The position numbers and the translations under genes are program-made. From CAYXZP01 sp964469485 (GTDB lineage: Bacteria > Desulfobacterota > Binatia > UBA1149 > CAYXZP01), in contig CAYXZP010000074.1 in assembly GCA_964469485.1 (NCBI GenBank), positions 1 through 10,878 on the forward strand: a stretch of 10,878 nt of DNA, in the 5' to 3' direction. A model generated the notes under the pieces. It saw only the letters and a list, made by a program, of their open reading frames with translations. It did no database searches and was not told the DNA's origin. Below, in pieces: positions 1 through 7,668 of this stretch (its first letter is position 1; each line of letters starts with the position of its first letter).

Positions 1-1911
1 ATCACCGCCGCTGGCAAGGTCTGCGATCTTATCGCGGCCAACCTTACCCTGCCCCTGGAAGAGAAGCAGCGCCTGGTGGAGACCGTCGAGGTTGACCAAC
101 GGCTGCGCGACCTCAACACGCTGCTGGCCCGGGAGTTGGAACTGCTCGAGCTCGGACAGAAGATACAGGGCCAGGTCCAGTCCGAACTCCACAAGAACCA
201 GAAAGAGTTCTATTTGCGCCAGCAGATCAAGGCCATCCAGCAGGAGTTGGGGGACGCCGAGGGTGGCGGTGACGAGATCGACATACTGCGGGCGCGTATC
301 GAGGAAGCCGGGCTTTCCGAGGAGGCCCGTAAGGTGGCCGACTCCGAACTGGCCCGCCTGGCCGTCATACCGCCCGAGTCGGCCGAACACAGCGTCGTGC
401 GGACCTACATCGAGTGGCTGGGAGACCTGCCATGGAGCTTCGGCACCGAGGACAACCTGGACATCGCCCATGCGCGCGAGATCCTCGACCACGACCATTT
501 CGATCTCGACAAGGTAAAGGACCGTATTCTCGAGTTCCTGGCGGTACGCCAGCTTCGCGACAACCCGCGTGGGCCGATCCTGTGTCTGGTCGGTCCGCCC
601 GGCGTGGGAAAGACATCGCTCGGTCGCTCGGTGGCCCGCGCCATGGGCCGCCGTTTCTACCGCCTTTCTCTCGGCGGGGTGCGAGACGAGGCCGAGATCC
701 GTGGCCACCGCCGTACCTACGTCGGCAGTATGCCCGGCCGTATCCTGCAGGGGCTCAAGTCGGCGGGGTCGAACAACCCGATATTCATGCTCGACGAGGT
801 CGACAAGATCGGTGCCGATGTGCGCGGTGATCCCTCATCGGCGCTGCTCGAGGTGCTCGACCCGGAGCAGAACTTCAGTTTTCGCGACCACTATCTCGAT
901 GTGCCCTTCGACCTGTCGCGGGTGCTCTTCCTGACCACGGCCAACTACCTCGACCCGATCCCGCCCGCGCTCAAGGACCGCATGGAGGTTCTCGAACTGC
1001 CCGGCTACAGCGAGGAAGAAAAGCTCGAGATCGCACGCCGCCATCTCGTACCCAAGCAGCTCGAGGAAAACGGACTGACCCCGGAACTGTTGCGGTTCGA
1101 CGATGAGGCCGTCATTGCCTTGATCCGGGACTTCACCCGTGAGGCCGGGCTGCGCAACCTCGAACGCGAGATAGGCTCGATATGCCGCAAGGTGGCGCGT
1201 GCCATTACCGAGGGCGATCAAAAACCGCGTACGGTCAGTAAAGATGCGGTCGGTGACTATCTCGGAGCGCCGAAGTTCGTTTCCGAACTCGCCTATCGCG
1301 GGCAGCGCCCCGGGGTTGCCGTCGGTCTGGCATGGACGCCGCACGGCGGTGACGTCCTGTTCATCGAGGCTTCCCGGATGCGGGGCAAGAAGAGTCTCAC
1401 GCTTACCGGACAGCTCGGTGACGTCATGAAAGAGTCCGCGCAGGCGGCCCTGACCTTTGTACGGAGCAACGCCGACGAGTACGGGATCGACGCGCGTTTC
1501 TTCGAAAGCTCGGACATCCACATCCACGTGCCGGCCGGCTCCATACCAAAGGACGGCCCCTCCGCCGGTCTGACCATGATCGCCGCCCTGGTCTCCGTCC
1601 TTACCGGGCGCCCCTTGCGCAACGGTGTGGCGATGACGGGCGAGATAACGCTACGCGGCGCCGTGCTGCCGGTCGGGGGGATCAAGGAGAAGGTCCTGGC
1701 GGCCAGGCGAGCCGGTATCCACGAGGTCTATCTGCCCGACCGCAACCGCAAGGACATCGACGAGATAGACGCCGGGCTGAAAGAGAACCTCGCGTTCCTC
1801 TATGTCGAGCGTGTCAGCGACCTTCTCGAGTCGGTCTTGGCCGACGCCCCAAAGACCGTCGCCGCGCGCGGTCCGGCCCGGCAACGTCCCGAATCACCTC
1901 CCCGCGCCTGA
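1..1911 (+). CDS. lon: ATP-dependent Lon protease (LonA), 5' end missing
   Basis: Cytosolic AAA+ serine protease that unfolds and degrades damaged and regulatory proteins. The frame is open from base 1, so the start lies upstream; the GTG at 76 is internal, since Lon-like sequence continues before it. The 636 visible codons hold the end of the N-terminal domain with its coiled coil (about residues 1-160), Walker A GPPGVGKT at 592-615, Walker B (FMLDEVDK) near 786-809, and the protease domain. The catalytic Ser lies in KDGPSAG (codon 1561-1563) and the catalytic Lys is the second Lys of GIKEK (codon 1690-1692). Adding 158 to the residue numbers gives K362, S679 and K722 of E. coli Lon (numbers from memory), so about 158 residues are missing and there is no net indel between ATPase and active site. 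The C-terminus runs about 10 residues past E. coli Lon, with a Pro/Arg-rich tail. The TGA stop is one base from the convergent gene's stop. Family assignment is very secure. Confidence 0.97.
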   Translation: MTAAGKVCDLIAANLTLPLEEKQRLVETVEVDQRLRDLNTLLARELELLELGQKIQGQVQSELHKNQKEFYLRQQIKAIQQELGDAEGGGDEIDILRARIEEAGLSEEARKVADSELARLAVIPPESAEHSVVRTYIEWLGDLPWSFGTEDNLDIAHAREILDHDHFDLDKVKDRILEFLAVRQLRDNPRGPILCLVGPPGVGKTSLGRSVARAMGRRFYRLSLGGVRDEAEIRGHRRTYVGSMPGRILQGLKSAGSNNPIFMLDEVDKIGADVRGDPSSALLEVLDPEQNFSFRDHYLDVPFDLSRVLFLTTANYLDPIPPALKDRMEVLELPGYSEEEKLEIARRHLVPKQLEENGLTPELLRFDDEAVIALIRDFTREAGLRNLEREIGSICRKVARAITEGDQKPRTVSKDAVGDYLGAPKFVSELAYRGQRPGVAVGLAWTPHGGDVLFIEASRMRGKKSLTLTGQLGDVMKESAQAALTFVRSNADEYGIDARFFESSDIHIHVPAGSIPKDGPSAGLTMIAALVSVLTGRPLRNGVAMTGEITLRGAVLPVGGIKEKVLAARRAGIHEVYLPDRNRKDIDEIDAGLKENLAFLYVERVSDLLESVLADAPKTVAARGPARQRPESPPRA

Positions 1912-1912
1912 G

Positions 1913-2947
1913 TCAGACCGTCTCTAGCAGGCCGGCGAGCAACCGGGCCGCCCGCCGGTCCGCGCTTGCCTCGCGGCGCGGCGGCCTGTTGACCTCGAGA
2001 ATGGACCGAAGCTGGTCGCTCCAGCCGCCCCGCTCGAGGCATCCGGGGTCGAGCACGAAGGTACCCGGCCGCCGCCTGAAAGCGGCCTCGAGGATACGGT
2101 CCTCCGGGAAACCGCGCCGCGGGGCCAACAGCACCCGTGACCCCGCGGTCCAGGTATCTCCGTAGATCCCGTAGCCGGGTTTGGCCACGACGGCGTCGGC
2201 GGCATCGAGGATGTCGATAAAGGGCAGCCCCCGGTCGCTGATGACGTCGTCTCGTTCGAGCGGAATGTCGGGGGCGATGTAAACCACGGCCTGCTCCTTT
2301 GCGGGAAGACGGCAAGCCTGCGTGTCGGTGCCGCGAACGGCGAGCAATACCAGTCTTGTGTGGTCTGCGAGTCCGAGGGCACTGCGCGTCTTTGCCGGCT
2401 CGACCTGCGACAGGCGGCCAAGCTCCCCTACCCGGTGGCGCCGCTTGAAGGCCGGCATCGGACAGGCCGGCTCTAGCTCGATGAGGAATTCGGCATACGC
2501 GTAGGCGCGCCGCGCCGGCCCGGCGTCGTCGTCGAGGCCCATTTCCCGGTATATCCAATCCCAGGAGAAGTTGCCGTGTGCGACCGCCGGTATGCCGGCG
2601 CGCCGGGCGGCCTCGAAGGGCATGGGCGGCATGTCGGCCAGCACCGCGTCGGCATTGCCGGCTAGCCACACCGCTTCCCGCTCCGTGGCCTCCTCGGCCC
2701 CGGTCTGCCAGGCCTCCAGCTCGCGGCGTGTGGCCTCGAGATCGATCTCGAGGGCGTGGCTCTGTACCACGCCGACGTCGCTGGCCTCCTCGCTTGAGGA
2801 GAGCGTGTAAGGCTCGAGCCCCTCGGGCCAGGCCGGCGGCGGTGAAGGACCCCTGAGGTGGAGGTCTACCGGCATGCGCTCGACGAGCCGTTCCAGGGTG
2901 GTCGCGGTCCGTACCGCGTGCCCGAATCCGTGCCTCGATGTGTACAC
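1913..2947 (-). CDS. Glycosyltransferase-like protein (GT-B fold, related to the N-terminal domain of L-arabinokinase)
   Basis: 344 residues from a GTG start. Near the N-terminus is HGFGHAVR (residues 6-13), the Gly-rich loop of MurG/GT28-like GT-B proteins. DVGVVQSHAL (57-66) and GNFSWDWIY (125-133) resemble what I recall of the N-terminal half of plant L-arabinokinase. The C-terminal half carries VAKPGYGIYGD (254-264), the nucleotide-sugar loop of MurG-like enzymes. No kinase domain follows, so this is a stand-alone transferase-like protein; donor and acceptor sugars cannot be read from the sequence. There is no signal peptide or membrane segment, so it is probably cytosolic or peripheral. 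It converges on lon with a one-base gap and diverges from queG, with its own promoter at 3005-3032. The start is uncertain: GTG 2947 begins inside the first beta strand and sits 12 bases from AGGAGA, whereas an in-frame CTG at 2953-2951 sits 6 bases from it. An in-frame stop lies just upstream, so no earlier ATG, GTG or TTG exists. Confidence 0.8.
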   Translation of the reverse strand: MYTSRHGFGHAVRTATTLERLVERMPVDLHLRGPSPPPAWPEGLEPYTLSSSEEASDVGVVQSHALEIDLEATRRELEAWQTGAEEATEREAVWLAGNADAVLADMPPMPFEAARRAGIPAVAHGNFSWDWIYREMGLDDDAGPARRAYAYAEFLIELEPACPMPAFKRRHRVGELGRLSQVEPAKTRSALGLADHTRLVLLAVRGTDTQACRLPAKEQAVVYIAPDIPLERDDVISDRGLPFIDILDAADAVVAKPGYGIYGDTWTAGSRVLLAPRRGFPEDRILEAAFRRRPGTFVLDPGCLERGGWSDQLRSILEVNRPPRREASADRRAARLLAGLLETV

Positions 2948-2959
2948 GGCCAGTCTTGG

Positions 2960-2965
2960 TCTCCT
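2960..2965 (-). promoter_or_regulatory. Shine-Dalgarno AGGAGA for the glycosyltransferase-like gene
   Basis: On the minus strand AGGAGA lies 12 bases before GTG 2947 and 6 bases before an in-frame CTG at 2953-2951. The first spacing is long and the second is ideal, so this site bears on the choice of start codon. Confidence 0.6.
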
Positions 2966-3004
2966 GCTTGTCAGTTGGTGGCCTTCCCGCCGAGCGGCGG
3001 CTTA

Positions 3005-3032
3005 GTTATAAGCGGGCCGAAGTGGCCGTCAA
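3005..3032 (-). promoter_or_regulatory. Sigma70-type promoter of the glycosyltransferase-like gene
   Basis: Read on the minus strand, TTGACG (3032 to 3027) and TATAAC (3010 to 3005) each match the sigma70 consensus at five of six bases and are separated by 16 bases. Transcription would start near 2998, giving a leader of about 50 bases that contains AGGAGA. The -35 box lies inside the first codons of queG, so the two control regions interlock. This is the best promoter match I see in the window; the boxes are read directly and activity is inferred. Confidence 0.6.
3007..3012 (+). promoter_or_regulatory. Candidate -10 box of queG, overlapping the divergent promoter
   Basis: TATAAG matches five of six consensus bases in the only AT-rich island between the divergent genes. 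It overlaps the minus-strand -10 box (3005-3010) inside the sequence CTTAGTTATAAG. There is no good -35 at the right distance: 2984-2989 TTCCCG matches at three of six. It ends 9 bases before the queG GTG, so a transcript from here would have almost no leader. Confidence 0.35.
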
Positions 3033-4167
3033 CAAGCTCTGCGACCAGGCCAAGGAAAGCGTACGGGCCGAGGCCTTACGGTTGGGCTTTTCCATCTGTG
3101 GCTTTACCGATGCGCGAGAGCTCACCCTCGGACCGGTCCTCGGGGATTGGCTCGCCGGGGGACGCCACGGCTCCATGGACTACCTGGCCCGTCAGAGACC
3201 CTCGCGTCTCGAGCCGGCCGGCCTTTTGCCCGCGGCCCGAAGCGTGATCGTGGTCGCGCGCGCCTACCCGGCCCCGCCGCCGGAGGACCCTGACTGGAGG
3301 TCGAAGCTCACAGGGCGCGTGGCCGCATACGCGGCCGGCCCTGACTATCATGGGTCTATCACCGAGGACCTCGAGGCCCTGGCTGCGGTAGTGGTCGAGT
3401 TGGCCGGCACCGGCTGCCGCACACATGTCGATGCGGGGCCGCTCGTGGAGAAGGAGCTGGCTAGGAAGGCCGGGATCGGTTGGTTCGGCCGCAACACCAA
3501 CATCCTGGCCAAGCCTTCGGGGTCCTACTTTCTGCTGGGCTGCCTGCTCACCGAGGCCGAATTCGAGCCGGACCCCCCCTTTGCCGGGTCGCACTGCGGT
3601 CAGTGCACCGCTTGTGTCCCGGCATGCCCGACCGGCGCGCTCGATTCGGGGCCGACCATCGACGCACGCCTTTGCATCTCGTATCTGACCATAGAGCAGC
3701 GCGGTCCGGTCGAAAGGGCGTTGCGCGGGCGCATGGGCAACTGGGTGTTCGGCTGCGACGTCTGCCAGGAGGTCTGCCCCTGGAACGAGGACGCCGCGGT
3801 GGCGACCGACCCGCTCCTGAGGCCCTACCTGCCGGCTATGCTGCTGATGTCGGAAGAGCAATGCCGGGCCCGTTACCGGACCACCGCCCTGTGGCGGGCA
3901 AAACGCCGCGGCCTGGCCCGCAATGCGGCGATCGCACTGGGCAATAGCGCCAACCCGGAGGCCGTCGAACCCCTGGCCGCGGCGCTCACAGGCCATGATG
4001 AAGCGCTGGTGCGCTCTCACGCCGCCTGGGCGCTCGGACGCATAGGCGGCCCGGTGCCCCGTCGTGTGCTCGTGCGAGCCCTGGGCCGCGAAGCCGTGCC
4101 ACCGGTCCGCAGCGAGATCGGCCATGCGCTGGCCTTTGAGGGCCGACCGGTGGAACTACCGCAGTAG
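3022..4167 (+). CDS. queG: Epoxyqueuosine reductase QueG
   Basis: Cytosolic, cobalamin-dependent iron-sulfur enzyme that reduces epoxyqueuosine to queuosine in tRNA, the last step of the pathway. From GTG 3022 it has 381 residues, the usual length. VDAGPLVEKELARKAG with following GWFGRNTN (from codon 3427) is the family's active-site block; D137 matches the Asp considered the proton donor. CGQCTACVPACP supplies C192, C195, C198 and C202; C218 (LCISYLT), C245, C248 and C252 (CDVCQEVCPWN) complete eight cysteines for two [4Fe-4S] clusters. The C-terminal portion (about 300-365) is HEAT-like (ARNAAIALGNSANPEAVEPL). The frame is open back to an ATG at 2938, but that start would run into the divergent gene and add 28 residues with no resemblance to QueG, and a -10 box sits just before 3022. 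No clear Shine-Dalgarno precedes the GTG. None of the other queuosine genes lies within the window. Confidence 0.93.
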   Translation: MAVNKLCDQAKESVRAEALRLGFSICGFTDARELTLGPVLGDWLAGGRHGSMDYLARQRPSRLEPAGLLPAARSVIVVARAYPAPPPEDPDWRSKLTGRVAAYAAGPDYHGSITEDLEALAAVVVELAGTGCRTHVDAGPLVEKELARKAGIGWFGRNTNILAKPSGSYFLLGCLLTEAEFEPDPPFAGSHCGQCTACVPACPTGALDSGPTIDARLCISYLTIEQRGPVERALRGRMGNWVFGCDVCQEVCPWNEDAAVATDPLLRPYLPAMLLMSEEQCRARYRTTALWRAKRRGLARNAAIALGNSANPEAVEPLAAALTGHDEALVRSHAAWALGRIGGPVPRRVLVRALGREAVPPVRSEIGHALAFEGRPVELPQ

Positions 4168-4175
4168 GGCCGCGC

Positions 4176-4186
4176 TGTTATAGAAT
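4176..4186 (+). promoter_or_regulatory. Candidate extended -10 promoter before the histidine kinase gene
   Basis: The 31-base gap after queG holds TGTTATAGAAT. It can be read as an extended -10 (TG, one base, TATAGA) or as the hexamer TAGAAT at 4181-4186, a five-of-six match. I find no acceptable -35. Initiation would fall around 4192-4193, about 6 bases before the kinase ATG at 4199, and no Shine-Dalgarno is visible in that gap, which fits a nearly leaderless message. The alternative is readthrough from queG. Confidence 0.35.
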
Positions 4187-4198
4187 GTAGCTTCGATC

Positions 4199-5956
4199 AT
4201 GAGCGCCGCCGATAACATCGACTCCCGTGGGGCGCCGCCGGGCGGCGGCCGGGCCGAGGCAGCGGCAGCCGGGGACTACGACAGTTCCGAGCGCAGCGAG
4301 CGTGTGCTGGCGGTGAGCCGGTTCATTTTGGCGATCTCGGCCCTGGCCATCATCGTGCTCGATCCGCGGCAGCCCTTGTTCGGCTCGCGCCCCTTGTATG
4401 TGATCGTCGCCTCCTACGTCTTCTACAGCGCCATCCTTCTCTATCTGTTCTCACGCCAGCAGCTGAGGCCGCGGGCTATTTCCGAACGGGTGCTGTTCGT
4501 CGATGTCGGTTGGTACACCCTCATCATCGCGCTCAGCGAGGGGGGTACGAGCCTGTTCTACCTCTTCTACCTGTTCGCGATCTGCAACGCGGCGATCCAC
4601 TGGGGGGCGCGTATGACGATGCGCATCGCCCTGCTGTGTGCGGTCATGTACCTGGGTGGCATTCTGGCCGTGCGCCGGGCGGCCCTCGGACCCGACATCG
4701 AGCTGCACACCGCGCACTTCATACGGCCGACCTATCTCGTGCTTCTCGGTTATCTCGTCGGTCTGATAGGCGAACACGAACTCGCGGCCAAGAAGCGCCT
4801 GGTCGAAGTGCTCGCTCTCCAGCGTCAGGCCGGGCGCAGTCCCAAGCCCACGACCACGCTCATGCGGCTGGTCGTCCGCATCGGCCGCTTCTACGAGGCG
4901 GATCACCTGCTGCTGCAGCTCCGCGTGCCCGACGGGGCCCGGTTCGAATGGGAGGGCGGCCGTTCGGCCCGGGGCCGCTTGGTGATCCGCGACCTGCCGA
5001 CCACCTCATGGCTGCCGTCCTCCAGTGGTCCCCTCTCCTACCGCGTGTCCCATACCTTCGGGAACTGGGGCCGCGTGGTGGAATGCTACCGGGCCGACGG
5101 GAGCGGCCCGGACAGGATCAGCGACAGCGACGAGCCGGCCTTCCTGGCGCGCTCGCGGATGCGCTCCCTCATGTCGGTGCCGATCTCGGCTCCCGAGGGC
5201 TACCGCGGCCGCGTCCTGATAAGCCGCACGCGTTCCAACTTTTCCCGCCAGGACCTCGAGTTCTTCCATACGCTGGTCGCCCAGGCCGCGATCACGCTCG
5301 ACAAGCTCCTGCTGCGGGAAAAGGCCGGGGACCTGGCCGTGGCCGAAGAACGCGGCCGTATCGCCCGCGACGTGCACGACGGGTTCGTCCAATCGCTCGC
5401 CTCGCTCGACGTGGGTCTCGAGGTTTGCCGCAAGTTGCAGAGCAAGGACCCCGAGGCCCTGACCGCCGAGCTCACGGCCTTGCAGCGCAACGTCAAGCAA
5501 GGATACCGTGAGGCCCGCCGCTACCTCGAGCAGCTTCGCGACCAATCGGCCCTCGGGCCCGACGTGGACACCGCGATCGGTGATATGGTTCGCGACTTCC
5601 GCGGTCGCGGCGAGACGGCGGTGGAGTTGCACACGGCCGCCGAGGGTGTGCCGGCGCGCCATGGTGTCGGGCTCGAGCTGGTGCAGATCGTGCGCGAGGG
5701 ATTGTCCAATATCGCGCGCCACGCCGAGGCCAACTCGGCCGTCGTCTCGGTCGAGGCCGCACCGTCGGCCTTCCATGTGACGATAAAGGACGACGGCCGC
5801 GGGTTCCCGACCGCGGCGGCCGGCGGCAACGGAGAACTCCCGATAAGCGAGGCCCCCTGGTCCATTCGGGAACGGGTCGAGGCCCTGGGCGGCACGCTCA
5901 GGCTGAGAAGCGAAGTTGGCGGGGGTTCCGAGATTGAGATAACTTTACCCCGATGA
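4199..5956 (+). CDS. Membrane sensor histidine kinase (NarL/DesK class, six membrane segments, GAF, HisKA_3)
   Basis: 585 residues. A polar, low-complexity N-terminus (1-38) is followed by six likely membrane segments at about 40-55, 66-85, 98-113, 117-135, 141-158 and 176-192. A GAF-like domain (about 215-370) has the typical LMSVPIS strand and final helix. Next is the HisKA_3 dimerization helix with the phosphorylated His393 in RIARDVHDGFVQSL, then an HATPase_c domain with the N-box GLSNIARHAEA (N504) and the G1 box KDDGRGF (D531-D532). There is no periplasmic sensor domain of any size and no receiver domain, so input probably comes through the membrane bundle or the GAF domain; the ligand is unknown. 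The stop overlaps the regulator's ATG by 4 bases, so the pair is translationally coupled. A GTG at 4304 could serve as a later start that would drop the polar tail, but its ribosome site is no better. Confidence 0.93.
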   Translation: MSAADNIDSRGAPPGGGRAEAAAAGDYDSSERSERVLAVSRFILAISALAIIVLDPRQPLFGSRPLYVIVASYVFYSAILLYLFSRQQLRPRAISERVLFVDVGWYTLIIALSEGGTSLFYLFYLFAICNAAIHWGARMTMRIALLCAVMYLGGILAVRRAALGPDIELHTAHFIRPTYLVLLGYLVGLIGEHELAAKKRLVEVLALQRQAGRSPKPTTTLMRLVVRIGRFYEADHLLLQLRVPDGARFEWEGGRSARGRLVIRDLPTTSWLPSSSGPLSYRVSHTFGNWGRVVECYRADGSGPDRISDSDEPAFLARSRMRSLMSVPISAPEGYRGRVLISRTRSNFSRQDLEFFHTLVAQAAITLDKLLLREKAGDLAVAEERGRIARDVHDGFVQSLASLDVGLEVCRKLQSKDPEALTAELTALQRNVKQGYREARRYLEQLRDQSALGPDVDTAIGDMVRDFRGRGETAVELHTAAEGVPARHGVGLELVQIVREGLSNIARHAEANSAVVSVEAAPSAFHVTIKDDGRGFPTAAAGGNGELPISEAPWSIRERVEALGGTLRLRSEVGGGSEIEITLPR

Positions 5957-6603
5957 GCGGGACCATACGCGTCGCTATTGTCGACGATCACACGATGTTG
6001 CGCGAAGGCTTGCGCAAGATCCTATCCATGGAGGAGGACCTCGAGGTCGTTGCCGACACCGAGGACGCCCGCAAGGCCGCCCTGATCGTCGCGCAGAACA
6101 AACCCGACGTGCTGCTCCTCGACATACGCATGCCCGGAACCGGTGGACTCGAGGTCATAGGTCCGGTGCACGAAGCCAGTCCTACGACGAAGGTGCTCAT
6201 CCTCACGGCCTCTGACGACCGTCGCGATCACGTTGCCGCGCTCAGCCAGGGGGCCCGCGGTATCATCATGAAGGATTCGGCGGCCGACACGCTGGTAACG
6301 GCGATTCGGGCCGTCCATGACGGAGAGGCCTGGGTGGACCGTGAGATCACCGGGACCCTGCTTGAAGAGCTCGCCCACCGCGGCGGGCCCGCCGAACAGG
6401 GCGGCACAGAACAGCAACAGTTGACGCCGCGCGAATCCGAGGTGGTCGATCTGGTGATATCCGGCTGCCGCAACCGTGAGATCTCCGAACGTCTCGCCAT
6501 CAGCGAGAAGACCGTCAAGGCGCACCTGAGCAACATCTTCGCCAAGCTCGGAGTCCGCGACCGCTTGGAGTTGGCCATATACGCCCTGAACCGGCGCACT
6601 TGA
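5953..6603 (+). CDS. Response regulator, NarL/FixJ family (REC plus LuxR-type HTH)
   Basis: 216 residues. The receiver domain (about 5-120) has the acidic pair D11-D12, the phosphoacceptor D57 in LLLDIRMPG, the switch T85 in LILTASDD and K107 in GIIMKDS: all the standard residues. A polar Glu/Gln-rich linker (about 138-156) leads to a LuxR-type helix-turn-helix (157-213) that begins LTPRESEVVDLV and carries the recognition helix in SEKTVKAHLSNIFAKLGV. It should be phosphorylated by the kinase encoded just upstream, whose last codons it overlaps (ATGA), and then bind DNA as a dimer. The targets are unknown. The downstream nadA and mrp genes are candidates only because of position; I saw no obvious inverted-repeat operator in the short gaps. 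Confidence 0.95.
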   Translation: MSGTIRVAIVDDHTMLREGLRKILSMEEDLEVVADTEDARKAALIVAQNKPDVLLLDIRMPGTGGLEVIGPVHEASPTTKVLILTASDDRRDHVAALSQGARGIIMKDSAADTLVTAIRAVHDGEAWVDREITGTLLEELAHRGGPAEQGGTEQQQLTPRESEVVDLVISGCRNREISERLAISEKTVKAHLSNIFAKLGVRDRLELAIYALNRRT

Positions 6604-6618
6604 GGGCAGGGTCGCGCC

Positions 6619-7629
<1,011 letters not shown>

Positions 7630-7668
7630 AGCGCCGCTCCCGAGGGCCCGGACAGTTCGCCGGTTAGC

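Noticed and set aside
1862..1871. Palindrome CCGCGCGCGG near the end of lon as a terminator stem
   Set aside because: There is no loop and no T run after it, and it lies inside the coding region; it is a by-product of Ala/Arg codons.
1800..2669. 289-codon minus-strand open frame overlapping the lon end and the glycosyltransferase-like gene
   Set aside because: It is out of phase with the real minus-strand gene, runs into lon and has an Arg-rich composition without motifs.
2938..3021. ATG 2938 as the start of queG
   Set aside because: It would overlap the divergent gene's start, add 28 residues unlike any QueG N-terminus and place the -10 island within the coding region. GTG 3022 fits better.
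3076..4125. 349-codon open frame on the minus strand opposite queG
   Set aside because: It mirrors queG, whose motifs are intact, and its translation shows no family features.
4510..5511. 333-codon open frame in another plus-strand phase inside the histidine kinase gene
   Set aside because: The translation is Arg/Pro/Gly-rich with no domains, typical of a shifted frame of a GC-rich gene; the kinase frame is unambiguous.
7630..7668. GC-rich nadA-mrpA gap as an intrinsic terminator or promoter
   Set aside because: It contains GGGCCC and short complementary pieces but no stable stem followed by T residues, and I see no acceptable -10/-35 pair.
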